From: Pseudomonas sp. QTF5 | GTDB taxonomy: Bacteria > Pseudomonadota > Gammaproteobacteria > Pseudomonadales > Pseudomonadaceae | DNA length: 64,000 nt | Assembly (NCBI RefSeq): GCF_000512695.2 | Contig: NZ_AZRW02000008.1 | Coordinates: 62,001-126,000, forward strand | Direction: 5' to 3' | In this document: in pieces, positions 16,693 to 25,842 of the stretch | Layout of the letters: each line of letters begins with the position of its first letter | Numbering within the stretch: position 1 is the stretch's first letter | Translations under genes and position numbers: made by a program | Notes under the pieces: generated by a model | Seen by the model: the letters and a program-made list of their open reading frames with translations, nothing else | What the model was told of the DNA's origin: nothing | Databases searched by the model: none

Positions 16693-17559
16693 TCAATCGT
16701 CGAGGGCTTTTACTGACTTGGGCGACAGCCGCAAGCTGCGAAGGCTGCGTTTGACGCTTTTCAGGTGGTTGACCAGGCTCGGACCGCGGGCCATGGCTAC
16801 GCCCATCGCCAGCACATCGATCACCACCAGGTGCGCGATGCGCGACGTCAGCGGCGTGTAGATTTCGGTGTCTTCGTGCACATCGATCGCCAGATTGACG
16901 GTCGACAGCTCGGCCAATGGTGTCTGGCTCGGGCACAGAGTGATCAACGAGGCACCGCTTTCGCGCACCAGATTGGCAGTGATCAACAGGTCCTTGGAAC
17001 GCCCCGACTGGGAAATGCAGATCGCCACGTCGCTCGGCTTCAGGGTAACCGCCGACATCGCCTGCATGTGCGGGTCGGAATACGCCGCTGCGGTCAGCAG
17101 CAAACGGAAAAATTTGTGCTGGGCATCCGCCGCCACTGCGCCCGAAGCACCGAATCCATAGAACTCGACACGCTGAGCCTGAGACATGAGCGACACAGCC
17201 CTCTGCAACTCCACCGGATCGAGTTTCTCGCGAACCTCCATCAGGGTGTGCAGGGTGGTGTCGAAGATTTTCAGGCTGTAATCGGCGACTGAATCGTCTT
17301 CATGGATCGCGAACTGCCCGAAGCTCGCGCCAGCCGCCAGGCTCTGCGCCAGCTTCAGTTTCAAATCCTGAAACCCGGAGCAGCCGATGGCGCGGCAAAA
17401 CCGCACGATAGTCGGCTCGCTGATGCCCACGCTGTGGGCCAGGTCGGCCATGGAGCTGTGCATCACCGCCGCAGGGTCAAGCAGCACGTGGTCGGCGACC
17501 TTGAGCTCCGACTTGCGTAACAGGTGACGTGACTGGGCGATATGTTGCAGCAGATTCAA
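16693..17559 (-). CDS. RpiR/HexR-like transcriptional regulator
   Basis: A 288-residue protein with an N-terminal RpiR helix-turn-helix (VADHVLLDP, MADLAHSVGISEPTIVRFCR, residues ~20-65) and a C-terminal SIS sugar-phosphate-binding domain (VEFYGFGASGAVAADAQHKF near residue 135, ICISQSGRSKDLL near 180). HexR-type members respond to Entner-Doudoroff intermediates such as KDPG. I recall a paralogous gene at PA5438 beside pycR, next to a glucose-6-phosphate dehydrogenase gene; here the neighbouring position is taken by the RHS island instead. A HexR-consensus palindrome lies 47 bases upstream, suggesting autoregulation. Confidence 0.9.
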   Translation of the reverse strand: MNLLQHIAQSRHLLRKSELKVADHVLLDPAAVMHSSMADLAHSVGISEPTIVRFCRAIGCSGFQDLKLKLAQSLAAGASFGQFAIHEDDSVADYSLKIFDTTLHTLMEVREKLDPVELQRAVSLMSQAQRVEFYGFGASGAVAADAQHKFFRLLLTAAAYSDPHMQAMSAVTLKPSDVAICISQSGRSKDLLITANLVRESGASLITLCPSQTPLAELSTVNLAIDVHEDTEIYTPLTSRIAHLVVIDVLAMGVAMARGPSLVNHLKSVKRSLRSLRLSPKSVKALDD

Positions 17560-17606
17560 GGGTCTGGACTCTTTGTTGTTGGCAGGTGCCGGTGATGTAG
17601 CACGCT

Positions 17607-17621
17607 TGTAGTTATACTACA
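17607..17621. promoter_or_regulatory. HexR-type operator palindrome
   Basis: TGTAGTTATACTACA, with perfect TGTAGT/ACTACA arms around TAT. It fits the gammaproteobacterial HexR consensus TGTARTWWWAYTACA as I remember it, and lies in the promoter region of the RpiR-family gene on the minus strand. Confidence 0.65.
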
Positions 17622-17958
17622 TGAATCGGCTTTTTGCCTGCTCAAAACGTAACCGGATGGCATTGATCTTCCCAATTTTGGCAGGAAATGCCCCATGTAG
17701 CGGGAAACACCCGCGCGGCGTCACCCTTGCTGAGGGCAGCGAAAATCGTACCCTGAGCTCCCGCGGCTTTAGAAGAAATATAGATAAATCAACATTAACA
17801 ATTTTTGACACATAATTTATCTGGTGTTGCGTCTACATAAACCGCAAATGACCCCGCACACAATTATTTTCATTTTATTTCCATAGTCTACGGATGATTA
17901 ATTTACTGATATAAAACAAGAACACCCGTTAAAGAATATCTGACCACGGAAGGTCTAT
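17622..17958. other. AT-rich non-coding border of the RHS island
   Basis: Nothing convincing is encoded; a 64-codon ORF here lacks family features. From about 17760 the base composition drops in GC (runs such as AATTTATCTGG and TTTTCATTTTATTTCC), marking the left edge of an accessory segment. It contains the RHS promoter and a GGAAGG ribosome site just before 17959. Confidence 0.5.
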
Positions 17959-19440
17959 ATGAAAATCAGAAAGAAATGCACACCAATCTTATTGTGCGCC
18001 CTCTTAACAACTCAAAATTCGTTAGGCGAAGACTATTATTGGCAATTTCAGCCCGAATCGGGGATTCCTGAAAAATTTTCCTCGCCAGAATCAGGTTGTC
18101 GATGGCTACACAAGGAAAGTGAAGACGCATGGAACTACACACCCACCATAGAAAGAGAGGATAAACTTGCTTGGGATTGTCACATGATATATGGCGATGA
18201 CCCGGTCGACGACTCCTATGGAGTTCTAGCTATAATGCTCTACGGAGAACATTGCACAAAAGGAAAGAAATTTAACAGCATTTCAGGTCAGTGTGAGTTT
18301 CTAGAAGCTAGCTACGCCTGTCCATCGAGTATCGCTGGTAACCCTATCGATTTTTCGACAGGCTACAAGTTGCAGTCAGAAACAGATTACTCATTTCCAT
18401 CTAACAATAATCGCGAAAATGCTATCGAATTCACAAGATACTACAGAAGTGCTGATGGATTATGGGTTCATAATTACTCAGACAGGCTGAATATTGAAAA
18501 CAATTCAGTCACAGTTATACACAACAATGGAAACCAATACGTATTCAAAAAAATCGGGCACTTATACGTTAGCGAAGCAACTGAAGCAAGTACGCTCAAT
18601 CAGCATGACAACCGCTGGATATACCAATCGACTAACGGCATGACGTTAGTATTCGATAATAGTGGAAAACTTGTAAATACGCGAAGGCACAGTTTGTCCA
18701 CCACTATCAGCTACTCGGACACAGTCGCTACGGTAACCGATAGTTTCGGCAATTCACTTCAATTTACTGAAGACTCAAGAAAGCAACCCCTTAGTTTAAA
18801 GGTGGGACAGATCAAAATACGCTACCAATATAACAAATACAAACAACTCATTTCGGTCATAAAAAACCACCCTGAGTTTCAGGAAACAAGACGATATTTT
18901 TATGAAGACCAACGAGACAGCAGGCTTTTAACAGCGATTGAAGATCAACGTGGAATTAAATATGCGGCATGGACTTACGACCAATACGGTCGGGCAATCT
19001 CCAGCGAACACGCGCTGGGCACTGAGAAAGTTACCGTCCAATATAACCCTGACGATTCAACCACTGTATCAAACGCCTTGGGAAAAAATACAACTTATAA
19101 ATTTGGTTACTTTCAAGGTGCCAAACGCATAACCTCGATCATCGGAGAACCAACCGCTAGTAGCTGTCCACAAAGTAATTCGACATTTACCTACGACGAA
19201 CGCGGATTTCTGACATCGCAAACTGACGGTAAGGGCATCACTACGCTATTCACCCATAACGACCGCGGCTTGGTCACTTCGCGCATCGACGCAAGTGGAA
19301 CGCCTGAATCAAGGACTATTACCACGGAGTGGCACGCTACGCGGCCCCTTCCCTTGCGTATTCAACAACCAAACCGATCAATCCTATATACCTATGACGC
19401 TGAAGGACGAAAACTCAGCCAAACAATTGAAACACATTGA
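17959..19440 (+). CDS. RHS fragment 1: N-terminal part
   Basis: 493 residues as read. A signal peptide (MKIRKKCTPILLCALLTTQN) is followed by a cysteine-containing N-terminal region, then AGNPIDFSTGYKLQSETDY, the usual DUF6531-type start of RHS proteins that marks the N-terminal plug, and the first YD repeats (YTYDAEGRKLSQT). The frame stops abruptly at a TGA right after a YD repeat. Unlike most large RHS toxins there is no PAAR or other type VI loading domain, so this is the Sec-exported class. Confidence 0.75.
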   Translation: MKIRKKCTPILLCALLTTQNSLGEDYYWQFQPESGIPEKFSSPESGCRWLHKESEDAWNYTPTIEREDKLAWDCHMIYGDDPVDDSYGVLAIMLYGEHCTKGKKFNSISGQCEFLEASYACPSSIAGNPIDFSTGYKLQSETDYSFPSNNNRENAIEFTRYYRSADGLWVHNYSDRLNIENNSVTVIHNNGNQYVFKKIGHLYVSEATEASTLNQHDNRWIYQSTNGMTLVFDNSGKLVNTRRHSLSTTISYSDTVATVTDSFGNSLQFTEDSRKQPLSLKVGQIKIRYQYNKYKQLISVIKNHPEFQETRRYFYEDQRDSRLLTAIEDQRGIKYAAWTYDQYGRAISSEHALGTEKVTVQYNPDDSTTVSNALGKNTTYKFGYFQGAKRITSIIGEPTASSCPQSNSTFTYDERGFLTSQTDGKGITTLFTHNDRGLVTSRIDASGTPESRTITTEWHATRPLPLRIQQPNRSILYTYDAEGRKLSQTIETH

Positions 19441-20192
19441 TTCAGAAGGATCTGAACATGAATACACTATTATTAAGAGTAGGCCTTCTGGCGCTTGCAA
19501 TCGGCGGCACTCTCATTACCGTCCCACTCTGGCAAGCCCCAGAGCGCGGATGGTCATTCACTTACAATGCCACTGGCTTGCTCGAATCTTCGGATGGGCC
19601 AAGAATCGATGTGAGCGATATCACCCGCTACGAATATGACTCAAATAGCAACCTGATGCGCGTTACTAACGCACTTGGGCATACCACTGAGATGTCAAAC
19701 TACGATTACATAGGAAATCCGCAGACAATTGTTGATCCTAATAGCGTCGTAACTTCACTGAGTTATATGCCTCAAGGATGGTTATCATCTGTCAGCGTAG
19801 GAAACAGTACAACACAATTCGATTACAATGCTACCGGGGACATAACCAGACTGACCCAAGGCGATGGTAGCTGGCTTGCTTACACTTGGGACGACGCAAG
19901 ACGATTAATCCGAATTACGAATAACCTAATGGAGCAAGCTGAATTTGAACTCGACCCAATGGGTAACCAAACAGTAGTACGCTTGAAGGACAATGCAGGA
20001 AAGCTAACGAAACAGCATCGATGGGTGTATGACGAACTGGGGCGGTTGCTTGATTCGATAGGAGCTAGTGGCCAAACGAATCATCTGCAATACGACCTTA
20101 ATGACAATCCCATTACTACCGTCACCCCTCGCGATGCTAGCTATAGCAGCGCCTACGACCCGCTCAATCGTTTAAGAGCACCGATCCATTAA
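19437..20192 (+). CDS. RHS fragment 2: YD repeats
   Basis: 251 residues as read, but only the part after about 19545 (GWSFTYNATGLLESSDGP) looks like RHS sequence. The first ~35 residues are probably an out-of-frame artefact even though they mimic a hydrophobic leader. YD repeats continue (ITRYEYDSNSNLMRVTNALG, RWVYDELGRLLDSIG) until AYDPLNRL, after which the missing base gives RAPIH and a stop. Confidence 0.6.
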   Translation: MIQKDLNMNTLLLRVGLLALAIGGTLITVPLWQAPERGWSFTYNATGLLESSDGPRIDVSDITRYEYDSNSNLMRVTNALGHTTEMSNYDYIGNPQTIVDPNSVVTSLSYMPQGWLSSVSVGNSTTQFDYNATGDITRLTQGDGSWLAYTWDDARRLIRITNNLMEQAEFELDPMGNQTVVRLKDNAGKLTKQHRWVYDELGRLLDSIGASGQTNHLQYDLNDNPITTVTPRDASYSSAYDPLNRLRAPIH

Positions 20193-20548
20193 ACGGCACT
20201 TCTCAGTTTGAGTACGACGCTCAGGACAACCTCACCCACGTCCGCGACGCACGGGGGGTGAGCACCCATTATCACTTCGATGGCTTGGGTAACCTGACTC
20301 AGTTAGACAGTCCCGATAGCGGCACCAGCAAATACAAATATGACGCAGCCGGCAACATCACAGAAAAAACGGATGCTCGAGGGGTAGTCACGTCCTATGC
20401 GTACGATGCTCTGAATCGATTGCTTAGTCGTCGCTATCCGGCGAACCCAAAGCTTGATGTTCGTTTCCATTACGACTCGATTGCAGCAGGAAACAAGGGA
20501 GTCGGTCGCCTGACGGCGATTGAGGATACGAACGGTGTGCAGAACTAA
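20172..20548 (+). pseudogene. RHS fragment 3: YD repeats
   Basis: About 125 codons in a third frame, starting inside the lesion with STDPLNGTSQFEYDAQDNL and running through TSKYKYDAAGNITEKTDARG and YAYDALNRLLSRRYP to GVQN and a stop. There is no start codon or ribosome site of its own, so it would not be translated separately. Confidence 0.7.
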
Positions 20549-20604
20549 ACTATGACGCACACGGCAATCTAATAGCGCAACTGCATACGCCCTCTACGAT
20601 TGAC

Positions 20605-22083
20605 GTGGCTCAGTCCGAAAGAATTGGTTACGGGTACGACCCGGCCAATCGGCTCAACCGCCTCGACTATCCGGCTGGATTCAGCATTCACTATTTTCGC
20701 GACGCTGCCGGGCAGATCAACCAAGTGCAAATTCAGCGGGGCACAGACAAGCCCGTTGTTTTTGCGCAGGACCTCACCTATCTACCATTCGGCCCGCTCA
20801 AAAGCCTCACCTGGGGGAATGGCACTACGCTTCAACGTACCTACGATCTGGACTATCGGTTGACTGCTCAAACCGTCGCCGGCTGGAGTAACACCTATGC
20901 CTACGATGCCACCGGAAACATCACCAAAGTACAAAGCAACTCGGTCGGTGAATTGAATTACAGCTATGACCCGCTCGATCGCCTGACAGAAGAAGCAAAT
21001 GCCACCCGACAGCAAACCTTCACTTATGACGCGGTGGGTAACCGCACCAACAAAACTCTCACTCCTCAGGTCGACGGCAAGGTGCAAGACAGTGCAGTCA
21101 CGACCTACCAGTATGGCGCCAGTAACAATCGCTTGATCCAGATTGACGACCATTTGGTGAGCACCGATGCGGCAGGCAATCTAATCAAAGACCGCGCCAA
21201 TCGCCAATTCTCATACGACGAACAGAATCGCCTGAGCAGCGTGAAGATTGATGGGATGATCCGGGTTCAGTTTCGCTACAACGTTCTAGGTCAACGCACC
21301 CAGAAAATTACCCCACAAGGCGTTACAACATTTCTCTATGGACCTGATGGTCAACTGTTAGGCGAAACGATGTTCAATAGCGAAGGCAAGAAGCTCGAAA
21401 GTCAATACTATTTCTGGCTTGATGGCCTGCCATTGGGCGGTGTGAGTATTAATTATGATTCGGCAGGTGCATTGACTAATAGCAATCCGTTCTACATTCA
21501 TAGCGACCACCTCAACACACCCCGCATCGTAACGAACGCCGTTCAGGAAATTGTATGGGAATGGAAATCTGACGCTTTTGGTTTGGAGAAAGCCAGTGGT
21601 TATTTGACTCTAAACCTCCGTTTCCCCGGTCAGTACTACGATGCTGAAACTGGGTTGCACTACAATTACTTCAGAAATTATGACCCGGAGATAGGACGCT
21701 ATTTGGAGACCGACCCAACTGGGCTAAAGGGCGGAATGAATACATATGGGTATGTGAACGGTAATCCGTTGAAATTTGTTGATCCGTTTGGATTGGAATC
21801 TGTGTTTGAATGGTCTTCAAAAGCCGAGACCATCGCGAAAAGAAGCGAGCTACCAGGAGAATATAACGGACCTCAGGACGCTTACAGACACTGTGTCGCA
21901 TCGTGCATGATTGCAGCATCAAACTGGGGAGAATCAACAAGCAGACTTGCCGGCTGGGCACATGAAGTATCGAATTTCGGACAAAACAAATACGAAAGGG
22001 CCATGGATGACTGGAACAACCAAGCTGGATTATGTGCAGCCAAAGATAGCAAAAACCTGATGACTGCCCAAAAAGCTGTATGA
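20605..22083 (+). CDS. RHS fragment 4: core and C-terminal toxin tip
   Basis: 492 residues as read: the last YD repeats, the beta-hairpin FLYGPDGQLLGE, the conserved core FPGQYYDAETGLHYNYFRNY with GRYLETDPTGLKGG, the NPLKFVDPFGL cleavage-site motif, and then a ~90-residue tip. The tip (DAYRHCVASCMIAASNWGE, GWAHEV, MDDWNNQAGLC) resembles DUF6973-type RHS tips with their conserved RH, HE and NN-G positions. The frame ends at TAQKAV; one added A in the A5 run restores a Cys-containing end that overlaps the next gene by 17 bases. The fragment's apparent start at 20605 is arbitrary. Confidence 0.75.
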   Translation: MAQSERIGYGYDPANRLNRLDYPAGFSIHYFRDAAGQINQVQIQRGTDKPVVFAQDLTYLPFGPLKSLTWGNGTTLQRTYDLDYRLTAQTVAGWSNTYAYDATGNITKVQSNSVGELNYSYDPLDRLTEEANATRQQTFTYDAVGNRTNKTLTPQVDGKVQDSAVTTYQYGASNNRLIQIDDHLVSTDAAGNLIKDRANRQFSYDEQNRLSSVKIDGMIRVQFRYNVLGQRTQKITPQGVTTFLYGPDGQLLGETMFNSEGKKLESQYYFWLDGLPLGGVSINYDSAGALTNSNPFYIHSDHLNTPRIVTNAVQEIVWEWKSDAFGLEKASGYLTLNLRFPGQYYDAETGLHYNYFRNYDPEIGRYLETDPTGLKGGMNTYGYVNGNPLKFVDPFGLESVFEWSSKAETIAKRSELPGEYNGPQDAYRHCVASCMIAASNWGESTSRLAGWAHEVSNFGQNKYERAMDDWNNQAGLCAAKDSKNLMTAQKAV

Positions 22084-22125
22084 CTCTTCTTGAGAACAAT
22101 GCCCTGATTATGGAGGCAACGTCGC

Positions 22126-22662
22126 ATGGCTCATATTATTAAACATATAAATTCAAAACTAACAATCACCTCAACAGTCTTATTTTTGATCTGTTTCTTC
22201 GCTGTCATAGCAGCAAAATATTACTATCCCGCAGACGTGGACCAAATCTGCCAAAAAGAATCGCCATTGCTAGTAAACAATATTCACAGTTGCAGCCTCA
22301 CTCAACAGATAGTGAACAACCTTGAGATTGAAGGTTACACTCCCGTTCTCTTAGAGAACTCCAAGCAAAGCAGAGGCCCATTTAAAGCACGATTTGACTA
22401 TCAAATATTTGAAATAAATAATTATAAAATCAATGGAGATCCTAGCGGTGGGATTGCTCAGTTTCGATTCATTAACGGTCGTTTATCTTCAATAGTTTAC
22501 ACACCTAAAAAGCCAGAATCCGTACTCGAGCTATACCCGGAAAATAGAACGAACGCAATAAGCATCCAGCACTCATCTAATTACCAAGGACTGAAGTACA
22601 TATCATGGTCAAACAACCAGCTTGAATCATACATTTCATGGTGGATTAGACGATTTGCTTAG
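22126..22662 (+). CDS. Probable immunity protein of the RHS toxin, membrane-anchored
   Basis: A 178-residue protein with no family I recognise. One N-terminal membrane segment (TITSTVLFLICFFAVIAAKYY, residues ~14-34) precedes a ~140-residue domain, placing it in the periplasm or on the inner-membrane surface. It starts behind GGAGG with nine bases of spacing and, if the toxin frame is restored, overlaps the toxin end by 17 bases. AT-rich codon use matches the toxin tip and differs from the next genes. Position directly after an RHS tip is what suggests immunity; the sequence alone does not prove it. It is intact although the toxin gene is broken. Confidence 0.6.
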   Translation: MAHIIKHINSKLTITSTVLFLICFFAVIAAKYYYPADVDQICQKESPLLVNNIHSCSLTQQIVNNLEIEGYTPVLLENSKQSRGPFKARFDYQIFEINNYKINGDPSGGIAQFRFINGRLSSIVYTPKKPESVLELYPENRTNAISIQHSSNYQGLKYISWSNNQLESYISWWIRRFA

Positions 22663-22674
22663 CAAATCTTCTCC

Positions 22675-22707
22675 TGCTGAGTCAGCACTCTATCTGCTGA
22701 CTCAGCA
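22675..22707. terminator. Double-palindrome hairpin between convergent genes
   Basis: TGCTGAGTCAGCA (22675-22687) and TGCTGACTCAGCA (22695-22707) are each self-palindromic and are also complementary to one another, separated by CTCTATC. It lies between the immunity gene and the minus-strand GGDEF/EAL gene. There is no T-run, so it is either a bidirectional terminator or an island-boundary repeat. Confidence 0.55.
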
Positions 22708-22713
22708 AAGCTC

Positions 22714-25584
22714 TCATTCAGCATCTTGCTCACGTAATAACCACCCTAAGCCGTTTGCATCAACCGGCCGACTGATCAGATAGCCCTGCACCTCATCGCA
22801 ACCTTCGGCGCGCAGAAACTCCAGTTGCTCCTGACGTTCGACGCCTTCAGCCACCACTTTCAGTGACAGGCCATGCGCCATGGCGATGATCGCCCGGGTG
22901 ATCGCCGTATCCTCAGTGCTCTCCCCCAGACCACGGATAAATGCCTGATCGATTTTCACGTAGTCCACGGGGATGCGCTTGAGGTAGCTCAGAGACGAAT
23001 AGCCAGTGCCAAAATCGTCGATCGCCAGCTTCACGCCTAAATCGCGCAACTGCTGGAAGGTCGCAATGATGTGCTCGACGCTGTCCAGCAACTGGCTTTC
23101 GGTGAGTTCCAGTTCCAGGTAGTGCGGCGCCAGACCGGTTTCCTCCAGCACCTGGCGTACCAGGCTGACCAGTTTTCCCTGACGCAGTTGATGCACCGAC
23201 AGGTTGACCGACACCCGAATCGGCTCCAGTCCCTGACGCTGCCACTCGCAGGCTTGCCAACAGGCCTGGCGCAAAACGAACTCGCCGATAGCGCCGATCA
23301 GCCCGGTTTCCTCGGCCAGACCGATGAAATCCCCCGGCGGTACCTGGCCCAGGGTCGGGTGACTCCAGCGCACCAACGCCTCGGCGGCATTCAATCGGCC
23401 GGTGGCGAGGCAGAGTTTCGGTTGATAAAACACGTTCAACTGCTTTTCTTCGATGGCTTTGCGCAACTTGTTCTCGAGCTGCAAACGCTCGAGCGTGCTG
23501 GCTTGCAGGCTGTCTGTATAGAACTGGAAGTTGTTGCCACCCAAGTGTTTGGCATGCTGCATGGCCATGTTCGACTGGCTGACCAGCGCGGAAGTCTCCC
23601 GTGCGGTGTCTGGCAACAGGCTGATGCCCATCGACACGCTCACCACCAATTCGTGACCCTCGACGGTGATTGGCAATCGCAGTTTGGTCGACAAACGGGT
23701 CGCCACGCGCGCCAGGCTCGACAGGTTGCCATAGGCATCGAACAACACCGCAAATTCATCGCCGGACAAACGGGCAATGGTGTCCGCTTCCGGTAGCGCA
23801 TTGACTAACCGTCGAGCCATTTTCTGTAATAGCTGATCGGCAATTTCGTGACCGAGGCTGTCGTTGAGGAGCTTGAAACGGTCCAGATTGATATGCAGTA
23901 ACGCCAGACTGCGACGCCCGCCCTGGTGCACCCGCTGATGAGCCTCTTGCAGCCGTTCGCGGAACAACGCACGGTTGACCAAGCCCGTGAGCTCATCATA
24001 ATGAGCAAGGTAACGCATACGCTCTTCGGATTCCCGCCTGGCGGACAGATCGGCGAAGAAGCCGACAATATGACTTACATTTCCCCGCTTATCGCGTACG
24101 GCATTCAATTGCAGCCATTGTGGATACAACTCGCCATTCTTACGGGTTTCGACCAGTTCGCCCTGCCAGGTGCCCTGCTGTTCCAGCGCCTGATGAATTG
24201 CCGCGTAATGCCGGCGGGCGTCGCGGCTGCAGGGCAAATCGACCACGTTGCGCCCGAGCATGTCTTCGATGTCGTAACCGGTCACCCGACTGAAGGCCTG
24301 ATTGATGGCAATCAACGCGTAATTCGGGTCCAGAATCACAATACCTTCGCTGGCGGCCTCGAACACCGTCGCCGCCAGTTGTCGTTGCTCTTCCAGGCCC
24401 TTGCTGGCACTGATATCGCGGCGGGTGCCGACCATGCGGATCACCTTGCCGTTTTCGCCGCGTTCGACCGCTCGTCCACGGTCCTCTATCCAGACCCAAT
24501 GGCCATCGCCATGCCGTACCCGATACTCGATCTGATAATCCTCGCTGCGGCCCTTCAAGTGCTCGACCAGCGCCCGCTTCAGCGATGGCAAGTCGTCGGG
24601 GTGCAGACGCGGTTTGAGGTGGCTGAGCATCGCCGTCACGAATTCCGGCTCCAGGCCAAATAGCTCCTGAAGGTGAGTGTGATGGACTTCGTCTGTCTGC
24701 AGGTTCCAATCCCACAATCCCAGTTCACTCGCCTTCAACGCCAGCGCCAGCCGCGCTTCGCTCTTGCTCAAGGCCTGGTTGGCAGCGTCCAGCTCCAGAC
24801 TGCGTTGGGCGACCCGGTTTTCGAGGTCGACCTGGGTTTCGCGTAATTCGTTTTCGGCGCAGCGACGCTGATCGATTTCCCTGGCCAGTTCGTGGTTGAG
24901 TTGGTCACTGCGACTTTGCGCCTGCTGCAAGTGCTCGATCAGGGCCTGATTTTGAAAGCGCCGCAGCAACCCTTGATCGATCAGCCGATTGACCTGCCAG
25001 GCGACCACGCTCAACGAACCCAGCAAAATCAGCCCGAACCAGCCCCAACCCTGTTCCTGTTCATCGCCCCCCCAGAACAGATAGCCGATGGCCGGCAACA
25101 GACAGGGCAAGGTAAACGACAGAAAAGCCGGCAGGCTGACGGCATAAGCGACGCTGGCCGAGAGGGCTGCTGCGCCGATCAGGCCGAACACCCAGGCTTG
25201 TTGCATGAAATTGTCAGCGGGCACCAACGCGATGCCGGCACCGGCCAGGGTCAGGCCAGTCATGGCAGAGCCGAGCATGAACATGCGACGCCAGACCGGA
25301 TGGACCTGACGGTGAGGAATCGCCGAATCGAAGGCCGCGACCTGAATCACTCGCAACGCCACCAGCGACAATAACCAGATCAGCCAGACGCTGACCACGA
25401 AGTAACGCTGCGGGCTCCAGAGCAAGCCGGCGCAGACCAGACCATTGATCAGCATGAACAGCGTAGGCAACAGCGAGCCCTGGTACAGCAGGCGCGTGCG
25501 TTCGACCGCCATTTCCATGGCGTACTGTTTGCGGATAACCCGGGGCTCCACAGAGGGGCCCGACAGGTCGGAGCTGAGGGTCAT
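22714..25584 (-). CDS. Membrane GGDEF/EAL protein with PAS domains
   Basis: About 956 residues. The N-terminal ~200 residues hold six or so membrane spans, then a coiled coil (LEHLQQAQSRSDQLNHELA), two PAS/PAC domains (LGLWDWNLQTDEVHHTHLQ; YALIAINQAFSRVTGYDIEDM), a GGDEF domain and an EAL domain. The GGDEF site reads RLSGDEFAVL (SGDEF), a changed first glycine that may reduce cyclase activity, while the EAL site (AAEALVRW) and DDFGTGYSSLSYL are intact, so net c-di-GMP breakdown is likely. The start is uncertain: MTLSSDLSG was chosen, with upstream ATGs at 25641 and 25647. It precedes uvrD divergently, as a homologue does in P. aeruginosa as I recall. Confidence 0.88.
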   Translation of the reverse strand: MTLSSDLSGPSVEPRVIRKQYAMEMAVERTRLLYQGSLLPTLFMLINGLVCAGLLWSPQRYFVVSVWLIWLLSLVALRVIQVAAFDSAIPHRQVHPVWRRMFMLGSAMTGLTLAGAGIALVPADNFMQQAWVFGLIGAAALSASVAYAVSLPAFLSFTLPCLLPAIGYLFWGGDEQEQGWGWFGLILLGSLSVVAWQVNRLIDQGLLRRFQNQALIEHLQQAQSRSDQLNHELAREIDQRRCAENELRETQVDLENRVAQRSLELDAANQALSKSEARLALALKASELGLWDWNLQTDEVHHTHLQELFGLEPEFVTAMLSHLKPRLHPDDLPSLKRALVEHLKGRSEDYQIEYRVRHGDGHWVWIEDRGRAVERGENGKVIRMVGTRRDISASKGLEEQRQLAATVFEAASEGIVILDPNYALIAINQAFSRVTGYDIEDMLGRNVVDLPCSRDARRHYAAIHQALEQQGTWQGELVETRKNGELYPQWLQLNAVRDKRGNVSHIVGFFADLSARRESEERMRYLAHYDELTGLVNRALFRERLQEAHQRVHQGGRRSLALLHINLDRFKLLNDSLGHEIADQLLQKMARRLVNALPEADTIARLSGDEFAVLFDAYGNLSSLARVATRLSTKLRLPITVEGHELVVSVSMGISLLPDTARETSALVSQSNMAMQHAKHLGGNNFQFYTDSLQASTLERLQLENKLRKAIEEKQLNVFYQPKLCLATGRLNAAEALVRWSHPTLGQVPPGDFIGLAEETGLIGAIGEFVLRQACWQACEWQRQGLEPIRVSVNLSVHQLRQGKLVSLVRQVLEETGLAPHYLELELTESQLLDSVEHIIATFQQLRDLGVKLAIDDFGTGYSSLSYLKRIPVDYVKIDQAFIRGLGESTEDTAITRAIIAMAHGLSLKVVAEGVERQEQLEFLRAEGCDEVQGYLISRPVDANGLGWLLREQDAE

Positions 25585-25842
25585 AGGCAATGTTCTTGTT
25601 CTTATTAGTGAGCACGTGAGCCCGAATTGTGAACGGAGCATACACAAGCCGATGCCCGGACCAAACTGCCCCAGATCATAAAACAGACAAAAATATCAGC
25701 CACCCGCATCGGCGCAAAAGCAGCAAGACGAGCCCCGCCAACGCTTGCAGCCGGTGACCGACCGGTCGTCATCGGTGCTTCTTTCATCGGCTAATGCAAA
25801 GCTCGGTTTGCCCGGTGTGACGGCGCACCCTAGAATGCCCCG

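Larger units (their letters stand above)
17959..22142 (+). pseudogene. RHS/YD-repeat toxin gene, multiply frameshifted (whole locus)
   Basis: Once one ~1390-residue secreted RHS protein: signal peptide, DUF6531-like N-terminal region, many YD repeats (xxYDxxGxxxx), RHS core ending YDPEIGRYLETDPTGLKGG and VDPFGL, and a variable C-terminal toxin. As read it falls into four frames. One-base losses can be placed at ~20174 (TTTAAGAGC restored to TTTAAAGAGC gives RLKSTDPLNGTSQFEY), at ~20549 (AACTAAAC restored to AACTTAAAC gives NLNYDAHGN) and in the A5 run 22051-22055 (A6 gives SKKPDDCPKSC and a stop at 22142). A further lesion lies between 19430 and 19545. GC content is visibly lower at both ends than in neighbours, as expected for a horizontally acquired polymorphic toxin. 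Confidence 0.85.

Noticed and set aside
17621..17815. 64-codon ORF between the RpiR gene and the RHS locus
   Set aside because: It spans the change in base composition, has no ribosome site and would overlap the HexR-type operator; no recognisable protein.
19437..19545. Hydrophobic leader-like start of RHS fragment 2 (MNTLLLRVGLLALAIGG)
   Set aside because: It resembles a signal peptide, but it is out of frame with both flanking YD-repeat segments and sits in the lesion between them, so it is most likely an artefact of the frameshift.
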